From: Ciona intestinalis
Taxonomy: Eukaryota; Chordata; Ascidiacea; Phlebobranchia; Cionidae
NCBI RefSeq assembly: GCF_000224145.3
Contig: NC_020177.2
Span: 2,553,483-2,617,482, forward strand
Length of the DNA stretch: 64,000 nucleotides
Direction: 5' to 3'
Shown: positions 41,821 through 53,800 of the stretch, in pieces
Layout of the letters: the number at the start of each line of letters is the position of its first letter
How positions within the stretch are numbered: the first letter of the stretch is position 1
The notes under the pieces: generated by a model
Database searches by the model: none
What the model was told of the DNA's origin: nothing
What the model saw: only the letters and a program-made list of their open reading frames with translations
Translations under genes and position numbers: made by a program

Positions 41821-44800
41821 TCAATTTTTCCACACAACTTTGTTTTTACTACTGTGTAAAGAAGCCATGCCAGTAGCTACTAGATCAAGGGCTTTAGGAA
41901 ACACTTTGTGTTCAACAAGTTTTATTTTCTCCTGTAAACTAGTGATGTCATCTTTTGGCTCAACTCTCACAGTCCCTTGCTCAATAATAGCTCCTTCATC
42001 CATTTCTTCCTGTTTAAATAAATAGGAATTATTATAATACAATCCACAACAATTAAATCTAATTAAAATCAAAGCTTAAAAGTAAATAATCACCCACAAA
42101 GTAACATACATGGTAACTCGTAAGCTGGCATGTGGTGTATGAAACACAACGCCCCTGTTTTATAACGACTGTTGTTTTCCAACACACAAGGATAAAGTAA
42201 GTTACATTCATTCATTTAACTTAAAATATAATCCAACATTTAATCTAAACCCAATCCTTACAGTCCCCTAACTTAGCCACAAATCCCCACAATTTTCCTA
42301 TTTTGGCAGCTTACAACTTTTGGCTTCGAATTTCGGGTCATTATATTACATTTTAATTTCAGTGTTAAAAAAGGGTAAAATAAACAAAAAGTTTAATTTT
42401 TTTACAGACATAATGATTTTAATAAAATAACCCATTTAAAAAATAATCACCCACAAAGTAACATACTTAGTAACTCATAAGCTGGCATGAGGTGTATGAA
42501 ACAAAACACCCGTTTTTTATTACTCTTGTTTTCCGTCCACGCGAAAATAAAGAAGTTACAAAAACTATTTTAAAATATTATAAAAAACAAACAAGAATAG
42601 GTGAGTAACATAATTGTAAGTTAAGAAATGTTAAAAACTGAAATACCACAACAAAGTGAACGGAGCAACCAGATATTCTGACACCAGCATCTAAAGCTTG
42701 TTTATGTGCATCTATTCCCTTAAATAGAGGGAGCAAGCTTGGATGAATGTTCAAAATTTGTCCTCTCCATTTTTTAACCATCCAGCCTTTAAAAAAGAAA
42801 TATAAATTAAGTTAGTATGTCGCTTCTTTTGCTACCAAGCAAATTTAGTTTGGGAAGACAGGAAATGTTTAGCACATAATATCCAAATATCCTGATCGGT
42901 TTAAACAATTAACAACGGTCTATCATGAGGATAGGGTTTTATAATTCTTTGAATATTCTCTGTTTACAACCAAATGGGACGAGAAAATAAAATGAAAATG
43001 TAGTCCATTCTCCACGCCCTACTACATAAGGTGTCAATTTGATTAAACTGTTCCATCTGCTATACAGCAAGACTTAATTGAGGTGTATAAAATTAAATTT
43101 TTTAATACTAGAGGGGCGAATTTTTACAAGTTAATACATATTGAAAAGTATTAACCCAACTAAAAACAACAAAAGATAGCTTTCGCCCATTTAAACTTTT
43201 ATACAAAACCAAGGGCAAGAAAATATATATATATTAATAATTTGATAAATAAAAATTTAGAAATAACCTGATAAAAGTCGCATAAATCCAGCTAAACATA
43301 TGATTTCTATGTTGTTTATTGTCAAAGCAGCATCAACTTGCCGGTCAAACAATTCTCGAGTTTTAAACTCTTTATGGTCGATAACCTAAAAGTAAAAAAA
43401 AAATATGAAATACATTCATTTTCTTCACTACTGGCTGGGTAACTTATATTTGCTTAGATAGATATAGCACATGTGTGGTTACTTTATACACCTTATGTAA
43501 AATTATGTTAGCCAGTGCTGTAGGTGTAGCACAGTCGGTTATCATACGTGCCTCTAACCCAGAGGTAATGGGTTCAAGGCTCTTCGCTGCTACCATTCTG
43601 GGCGTATGTGTTTTTGGGCTAGACACTTAACAGCAACTGCTCCAACCCAGTGGTCACTAATGGATTATCCAAATTATCAGCCATGCATAAAAAAATGAAA
43701 AAATAATCACCCACAAAGTAACATACTTGGTAACTCGTAAGCTGGCACAAGTGTATCAAACATAACACCCATGTTATACCAACTGTCAATTTCCAGCCAT
43801 GCGAGGATAAAGTTACATTCATTCATAGTTCACATAAATATACAGACGCTAAAAATACCTTTGTAAGAATCCCTGCAGATTGTGCTTTGAGCAATCCTGG
43901 AGCGTTAGGTTTATTTGAAATAACAAATTTCACTTGGTACAAGCATTCATTGTGTGTACTGTGGTCTATTAGGGCTTGCATATTGCTTCCTGGTAAAATG
44001 GGAGTTCGGGTAAAAAAACTAATATATAGCAGCTAATGTGTTATAATAAAACGTATATGCTTGGTACTTTTGGTAGTTGTTTATACAAAATGCAGTAAAA
44101 ACGCAATATTCGGTATCTTTAACACTTGGAAACTCCACACTTGTGACTAGTCTTATCCCATTTTTCCTGTAATTAGAGGATAAATAAAAAATCATTTTAT
44201 TGGTCAAGATCATTAAAGCAGGCAAATCAAAACATAGCGCTTGTTAGAAAAATATGGTTTCTATTCTATGTGGCTGAGGTCCCGCAGCGTAGCACGCCAT
44301 GGGCCCTAGGATTTAGGCCACAATTGGCGCATTACTCCAACACCCAGGGTGCTACTGCATGGACCTTCCCAGTTTAAGGAACCTGTCGCTTCCCCGGAGG
44401 TAGGCGACAAGGGCTTTAATGGTGATGGATGGGAGATCTTCCCTTGACAGCTCGGTCAAGTTTAGATGCTCCCGTATATGGTTTACACTTTCTTAAAAAA
44501 TTAGGCATAACTGACAGTTCTTCAACCAAGTAATTTAATATTTACTTTACACATGTGATAAATCGTAAGGTGTATAAAACGGAATATTCGTGCTATAATA
44601 GCAAGCGTTTCCTTTCAGGCGGGGGTGAAGCAAGTTCCATTCATTTATTATGTTATTGTATACTTAAAGCTAATGACCATTCAGATTCTCTCACCTGTCC
44701 CAGAGATTAAAATGGCAACTGAAGTTTTACTTCCATTTTTTCCATGATCACCAGAAGCAATTCCATTGGTCAGTTTAGGAGTCTGTAAATACAACCAATT

Positions 44801-47800
44801 AATATCATATCTTTAATTTGAGCAGTTAAGATGAACTATAAAAATGTAGTTACAAGGAAAACAAAAGAAAAATAGAAACATTATAACACCAAACAATCTT
44901 TATGAGTATTTCTAGAACAAAAGTATAGTAGGGTGGGGGAAGATGGGACACCTTTTCATTCTATTTTCTTGTCCTATTTAGTAGTAAACAAAGAAAATTC
45001 AAAGAATTATGAAACCGTATCTTCACGACTCCCATGTTTAAAACACAATCAGGATATTTAGATATTCTGTGCTAAAGGTGTCCCATCTTCCCCCATCCTA
45101 CTATATAAAAAAAATGAAAAGATTAACATAAAGAAACAAAGAATAATAAAACAGTTGTTAAACAAACAAAACTTTTAAAATAGTATACAAATAAAAGCAT
45201 TTTTCTTAAAATTATTTCAAATAAAATACCTTGTGACTGTAGCTTTTATAAAGCATCTCAGTAAGATGATTGACAGCTACAGATTCTGTGTTTTCTTTCT
45301 TTAAAACAACCTTCCCCACTTTGTAAGACTTGAGGTTAATAGAAGAAAGAGCATCGTTGCATTTCATTATGACATCATCGGCAGTAGATTGTGATGTCAC
45401 AATGCAAAGACCAAGACCACAGTTAAAAGTTTTTAACATTTCATCTGTAAAGAGCAAACAAAATAGCTTAAAAAGTGACAATGGAATTTTCTCCTTTTGG
45501 TAATAGGGTAAAAACAAATTTATTTAAAAAAACTTGGTAAAATTGTTAAAAATATAATATTAAAAAAAATATATATATACATATAGTTCTTATTTCAAAA
45601 TAATTTAACTTTTACAAAACGCTGCAAATCAGCATTTTTCAATAGTTTCTCTACTAAAACTACAAATATGTTTTACAATGACCTCAAAAAAGTACTAATA
45701 TAAAATATTTACCCAAAAATATATTAAAACTTACCTGTATGAAGATTTCCAACCGAAGCGATCCAACCAAACACTGACTGCAGAGGCCAAGAACGTGCAT
45801 CCAATATGGCTGCCATGTTGCTAGGCAACACTCGTTTTAAATTACCCACAATTCCACCCCCTGTGATGTGCGCCACAGCTCGAATCTGATTGGTTGATCT
45901 AAGCACTGGAAGAAGTAGCTTGCTGTAGATGGCAGTCGGTGTCAAAAGTGATTCGCCTGTTTTGGTAGATAAGGGTAAGACTGAGACATACAATACTGTG
46001 GGGTAAGACGGGACACCTTTGGCACATAATATCCAAGTATCCTGATTGTGTTTTGTACAATTAACAACGGTTTACGGTTTACTACCAAATGGGACGAGAA
46101 AATAGAATCAAAAGGTGTCCCATCTTCCCAAATAAAAGACATTCGTATAATATCGTCCAAAGCCATGGCATAGTGGTTTGCCATCTGCTTGTTAACTCAT
46201 CTAGTGATTTGAACAACAGAAAATTTCACCTAGCGATTTTAACAACAGAAAATCTCAACTAGCAATTTTAACAACAGAAATTCTCACCTAGCGATTTTCC
46301 TTCCTCAAATGGAGCTGGGTCGTTCAATTCCAATCCACTTATCTCCACCACCCTTCTAACCAAGCTATACCCGTTGCTATGGATACCTGATGACATCACG
46401 CCAATGATGACATCACCAGGTATGACCTCTTCAAGGCAGGGTAAAGGACGATCACGTCCCTTTTCGTATGCACCAACAACAAAACCAGCGAGATCATAAC
46501 TACCAGTTGGATACACACCAGGCATTTCAGCAGTTTCCCCACCTGATATATTAAAAAAAAAATTAAAAAAAAAGGATTTTTTTGGGTTTAGAAAAAAATT
46601 TCAGATTTAGAAAAAAATGTTCTAGAAGAAAAAAATTTCAGATTTAGAAAAAATGTTCTTAATCCGAAAATTAGAATAGGAATGCGTAGTTGTTTTTGTA
46701 ATATATAAAAAAATAATGTTGTTACTTTAAACCTTACATAAGTATAGTGTAATTCCTTTAAATATATTTAAATGAATGAGAGTAACTTATTTATCCTCAC
46801 GCAACAGGGCAAAAACAAGTGGTATAAATAACACAACCGTTTTGTTTTATACACCTCATTCGTTTACAAATTATTACATGTGTAACTTTGTGAGTGATTT
46901 ACTTTAATAGCAAATTAAAAAAAATATATATATATATATACTTTAAATTTAAACTGACCAATCAGAGCGCAGCCTGCCATCTTACATCCCCTTGCTATTC
47001 CTGATACAACCTCTCTTGCGACATCGAGTGTTAGCGAGCCGCACGCATAGTAATCAAGGAAAAACAATGACTCAGCGTTATGAGTCAGCACGTCGTTAGC
47101 GCACATAGCAACAAGGTCAACTCCAATGTCGCAACATTTTTTCATCTTTTGAGCAAGCTAAAAAAATGATTTTATTTTAAGTTTTTGCGGAGATCTGAAA
47201 AACCGATTTATTTCTGTGCTGCTGGAAATACCAATTTTTTGAAATTTTAGCAAATTCAACAGGTTAGGTCTGAAACAATGAAGAAATATTCTTTATTCTT
47301 TATACCGCTATCATTTCATTACTTAAGTTCTAATAAATGTAATCACCTAAATCTTACATTTCTAAGGTGAAAAAGGATAAAATTCAAAATTTACAACATG
47401 TTTTAAATTTTTTTTTACCAAATTGAGAAAATTGTCATTCATAATTACCAATAATTTTGTTCCCACTCCATCAGTACCAGATACCAGCATTGGATTTTTG
47501 TAACCAGCTTTTTCAAGGTCAAAACTTCCACCGAAACCACCAAGCTCGGGATTTGAACCTGGTCTTGCTGTGTTTCTAACATCAGAAGATATTTGCTTGA
47601 CCAGGGAATCCCCTTTTTTGATACTAACTCCACAGTTGTCATAGGTTAAATTTGGATTTCTGAAAAAAAGGAAAGTAGGTACTTTGTTGGTGTATGTTTT
47701 CATAGGCAAGCCACTTAACGGCAATTGCTCCAACCCAGTGGTTCCTAATGGGTTGTCCAAGTTATCAGCCATACATAAAAAAAATTGCAAAAAAAACAAA

Positions 47801-50800
47801 AAATAATCACCCACAAAGTAACATACATGGTAACTCGTAAGCTGACATTAGGTTTATGAAACAGAACACCAGTATTATAAAAACTGGCCTTTTCCAACCA
47901 CGCAGAGATAAAGCAAGTTTCGTTTATACTTTATGCACATAAAATACAGATTTTCTCGTCAGTTTCAATAAAAACATGACAGTCCACAGGTATCTTTAAT
48001 TAAGCAAACTACTAAAACTCTGCCCATATGGCTGTGTTTTTAGTTTTTAAACTAAAAAATTTGAGACAAAAATAGTACCATACAAAGGTACTTCAAATTA
48101 GGTAAAATATTTAGAAATTAGATTAAAAAAATTTTAAATTTTACAAATAAAAGATGGCACATTCAGTTCTTAAAAAATTTTTTAAAACTTATATTAAACA
48201 ACTTTACATAAAATGTCTCACAGCACACTAAAGAAAAATACTTCTCATTTTATTGGCCCTGTCAGAAACAATAAACTTTTAAGTTCTATATACCAACCTT
48301 TCTAAGAAATTTATTCCATTTTTGGCTATGTCTCTTCTATAAAAAGCTCCTTCAAAAACAATTTTTCCTGCAGCATCTAATGCTTTTTCATTACTTTTTT
48401 CCAAGGATTTAGTTGTAGCTACAACGGTCAACACTCTACCACCAGATGTAACTTTTTGACTGGCAGCACTGTCATATGATGTCCCAGCTTCAAAAATTAC
48501 AGCATCACTGCTAGTAATGTTTTCCAATCCTGTGTTTAATGCATTGATTACAACTGGGTTGCAGTAATGTGGCATGCAGAGCCTAAAATAGGCATGTACG
48601 CTTAACCCAGTGGTCCCTTATAGAAATTGCTCCAACCCAGTGGTCTCTTATGAATTGTTTTGAATTTTCATACATGTACAATAAAAAAATGAAGAAAAAA
48701 TTCTCCAAAAAGACATAAAGATATGTTCGTGGCAAGCAAGCACTAGGTGTATAAAACAGAATACCCATGTTATAAGACTGTAATTGCCATGTGGAAATGA
48801 TTGTTGCCAAAACAACAACAAAGAGAGTAAAAAAGGAAACTATATCTACCCCACTAGCAAACCGAACAGCCATTCCATTGGTAAAGAGCAGTGTTTCTCA
48901 ACCTCTTTAGCTTGCGAACCAGTTAAAACTTCGAAACAAGTTTTTCGTATCGATGGACGTACAATAAAGTCCAAAGTAGACCATGAACTCTATGTTACGT
49001 CACAGTTTTATTTACTGGCGAAGTTCTAAATCAGTTTAAAATTTGATGTTTTATTTCTTTAACTAATGGACAAGACTTCAACATCTTGCATTTTGCAATT
49101 GAGATATTAAATTGTAATATATTTGGCGGACCCCCAGGAAAGTTGGCGTGGACCGGCATCGGTCTGCGACTTCGCGACCAGTGGCTGAGAACCACTGGTA
49201 TAGAGCATAGCCCAGAATATTAAGAAACTTTTCCATTTGATTCTCCATACCTGTAATAATTTTCCCTTTTTCACAAACTCCTGGGTAACCTCTACTACAA
49301 ATAACCACAGCAACTGAAAACGAGTTTTGTCTCCACTGGAGGTCAATAGAGTTCAGATGACCTTTGACACATGACATCATAATGGAAAATAAATCAGTTT
49401 CTAGAAGGGGAAGAATGACCTGAAAAAATATAGAAATACAATTAAAACAAGAATTATTTTAGAATTTTTTTTTACAAATTTCAGAGCTCCATGAATGTAT
49501 CTTATTTATCCTCGCAATTTAGCGAAACACAGTTGCTAAAAACCGGGTTTTGTTTCATACCTCTCATGCCCGCTTACAAGTTACCACATATGAGTAATTT
49601 TATGGGTCATATTTTTTTTACTAAACTGTTTAGAAGAGCAGCTTTTTCGAAGATGCTGTGTATTTTATCCGAAACACTCAGTTTTTCGCTAAAAATATGG
49701 TCGTCTTCTCACGATTTGTATAGAAAAGTATTAATATATAATAACTTTATTTGTCTCTTCAATTGCGGCAGCGAAGATTTAAAAATATTATAAATGAAAA
49801 GACAGGATATAGCGACAAAACAACAGTTGTTGAAACAGGCTTACAGTTAAAAACATACATATTTACACTGAGTTAGAAGAAAATAAGCGTGGATCCTACA
49901 GTACTACACACATTACCAAGAAGTTTACATGGTCAGTTCAAACTCATAGCAAATTAAACCTAATTTTCACCTGACATTCTGGGTCACCAAATCTACAGTT
50001 AAATTCCAAAACTTTGACCCCATCCTTTGTAACCATCACCCCAGCATAAAGAATTCCTTTGAAAGTCCGACCTTCCAGGTTCAAACCCCGCACAGCTCTC
50101 TCCAGAACCTCACTTTTTATAAATTGAACCATTTCCTCAGACACCTGAAGGGAAAATTTTTTTTTAGAATAGTATCTAGCATGAAAAGTTAAAATAGTCC
50201 ATATGTTTACCCTGAGTGTAGTTAATCTTACTATTTGTTTTACAAGTCTGTTTTAAAGCCTTTTTTTACGGCTTAACTTTTCCGGCACCTCTTTCTTGAA
50301 CCACTATCAAAAGTTGAAAAGGTTGGACAGTATCTCAGCCTAAATTCATCTAATTTTCATGTTTAAATGCATAATGTGGAAAAATTCTACATTAAGATTT
50401 TCAGAAAATATTTTTAAACTAAACATATTATATTTATACTTATAAACCATAAGCATCACACTTTTTAAAATGCAGGGAAGGCTGGGATAGTTAAACGGGC
50501 ATCACCTTAAACAAATTTGATGCCAATGTTTACAGATTGATAAAGTGCAGAAAACAAGTGTAGACCATTCTACCCTGCTACCCCAGGTTTGCAATCCATA
50601 CATATATATATAGTAGGGGGGGAAGATGGGACACCTTTTCACTCAATTTTCTCATCTCATTTGGTAGTAAACACAGAATATGCAAAGAACTATAAAAATG
50701 TATCCTTACAACTCCCATAGACCGATGTGAATTGTATAAAACCCGATCAGGATATTTTTATATTATGCGCTAAAGCTGTCCCGTCTTCCCCAACGTTACT

Positions 50801-53800
50801 ATATATATAAAAAAGAGTTTAATCCTTTAAAATAGCAAGACCGACCTGTGGGCATGGGCAGTAAGCCCCCATTCCCCCAGTATTTGCCCCAACATTCCCC
50901 TCCCCCACTCTCTTGTTATCCTGGACAGGAGGCATAACTTTAACATGGCAACCGTCACTGAAACATAAAATGGAGAACTCCTCCCCTTCAAGTAACTCCT
51001 CAACCACAACAGTAGAACCTGCATCTCCAAACTGACCATTCTAAAAAAAATTATAAAAAATTTTAAAAAAAAAGTATAATATATATATATATATAAAACA
51101 TTTTTAAAACAATTTAAAGTAGGCTGTATATATATATATATTTATTTTAATTTACCAACTAACTTTTTTTAAATTAGTTTTTTTTAAACTACAATATACA
51201 GTTCTGTATTAAGAAACAGTTTTTGTATGTGTGATAAACATTTTGGTATTTTTTTTTATTTTTCACCAAATTCATTTAACAACTATTAGTTTAGGACAGG
51301 GCTCGCAAACTGGGGGGCGTGACCCTGCAGAAAATTGACTTTTCAAACCCTGAAGAAAATTGAAAGGGGTCACTGAGAAAGTATATTAAGTTTAGCCTCA
51401 CAAAAAAAAAAGTTTCCTGAACAAAAAGTTTGGAAAGCACTGGTATAAATCAATAAAGGGGCTTTAAACCAAGTGGTGACTGTCTAATTCCTTATCCACT
51501 TAAAACAGACAATCACCCATAAAAGTTACATTCGTAGTAACTTGTAAATGGGTATAGGGTGCAAGAAAAACTACATCCATAGTATAACGTTTGTTGCTAC
51601 CTCACCATTTGAGAAAAAAAAGCAGCATTCGTGAAAAAAATGTTCTTACATTTAGCATATTTCTAACAGCCTCACAAGCCTCAATTTTGTTTTTTGCTAC
51701 GACAACTCCTTTTCCAGCGGCAAGACCACTTGCTTTGACCACTAGAGCGCGATAAGGAGCAGTATTGATGTGGTGGCAGGCGGTCTCACAGTCCGTGAAT
51801 ATCTAATATAAAAACAATCACTTAATAAACTTAACTTAATTAAAATATAACTAAATTTCTATTATAAGTTTTTAACAACCAAACAACAACAATTTACTGT
51901 TTGCTAAAACAGAATGGTAAAGCTTTGCAAAAAAAGAAAATAAGGTATAAAAAATACTAAAAAATAAAGGATCTCATGATCCAACCTATACATTCACCTA
52001 GGGATGCACATTACAGAATTTCGAATCCGTGAGATTCGAATCCTTTTGTATTCATATCTAGATACAGGATTCGGTATTCTGTTTAATGACGTCATCATAC
52101 GTCTTCTCATAAACTATATTAACAATTTTTGCAACCTAATAATTTAAAAAAAAACAATTTTTGATCATTTTACAGCTCATGATCCAACAAGACTAGTATA
52201 AAAGAGTCTATAAACTGACTTATGAGGGTAATATTACTTTTTCCTATAAATATAAAAAGATTCGAAATTCTAGATTCGAAATAAAGTATTCTAGGATATC
52301 CTAGAATACCTAATTATTCTGTAATGTGCATCCCTACATTCACCTACAGTCTGTGACCGTAAATGGCATAGCATCCTAAAGGCTGATGGTAAATGCCACT
52401 GGCCTGTTCAGTTTATCTAAGTTATGTGCCAAGTAAAAAATGCAGCATAAGAAGTTTGAAACAGAAGGCTAAGATATAAATTTGCTGATAAGAATAAACT
52501 AGTGTCATTTAAGAACATTGAAAACATTCTATGGACAAAACATTCAATTTGCAATATATATACCTAGGGGTGGGAGAAAATGGGACACCTTTAGCACATA
52601 ATAACCAAATTTCCTGATTGAGTTTTAAACAATTAACAACAGTCTATGGGAGTCGTGAGGATACGGTTTTATAATTCTTTGAATGTTTTTTGTTTACTAC
52701 TAAATGGGACGGGAAGAGAGTTAAAATTTTTCCCATCTTCCCCCACCCTACTATATATATATATATATATATATAAGCAATATAACACTACACATCGGTA
52801 TTTTCATACATCACCTCATATCTAGCAGTTGGAATGCCATGACGAATCATAAATTCTTTCGCAAATGATTTATTCGACTCAATTTCTGCAGCTTTTGAAG
52901 ATGGACCAAAACACAAGACACCTGTATGCAGAAAGTAGATTTTAATACATAATTTTAAATTATGTAAAAAACTGGCACACCAACAAAAAACATATATATA
53001 AAAAACATAAAAAAAAAAAGATCTTAAAATTTATATATATATAGTGAATCTTAACAAGAAAAAATTCTCATTGCAGAATTAAATGTATACAAAATAAACT
53101 AACACACCGTTATTTTTCAAAAGAATACTGAAAACACTAAATGTTAAAAAAAAGTTTTGAAAACAGTAACACTTGCCATGCTCTTGCATTACTTCAACAA
53201 TTCCTTCAGATAGCGGGATCTCTGGCCCAACAACCACAAGATTAATTTGATTTTTCTGGCACCAAACAGCGAGAGCTGTAAAATTATTTACATCTGGGAT
53301 ATCGTTTCCAGAAATTAGACTGTCTTGCTCTGAAGGAAAGTTTGGAATTTTTTGTGGTAAAAAATTAAAAATAAAACGTTTTTTCAAGCTCGCATGTATA
53401 AAATCTTAGGTTATAATGACTGTCGATTCCCTACCATTCTAGGATAAATAAGTTACATTTATTCATGCAGCCCAACTTTAGTGAGGGTTAACCCTTATAT
53501 TATAGTAAAACAAATTGCAAAAAAGAATTAACTACAAAACTAAATACATGTTGATGTTGAAGTGTTTAGAACAGAACAGCCATGAGGTATTTAAAACAGA
53601 ACAGCTTGTTATAGCCACTGACATGATTAAAAAATTACATCTATTTATTTAACACAACTTTTGGCTTGGTGGTNNNNNNNNNNNNNNNNNNNNNNNNNNN
53701 NNNNNNNNNNNNNNNNNNNNNNNCATGTATTGAATCAATCCAACTTTTTGTGAGGGTTAATCAATAAAAAGGAAAATAAATTGTAAAAAAAAATGATCTA

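Noticed and set aside
46195-46298. CRISPR-like short repeat array
   Set aside because: Three directly adjacent units without spacers, in an animal intron; it is a tandem duplication of a splice junction.
49078-49250. Continuation of GART exon 7 into the following intron
   Set aside because: Past the donor at 49250 the reading loses family similarity and enters the hAT-type MITE; splicing to exon 8 restores the GARS sequence.
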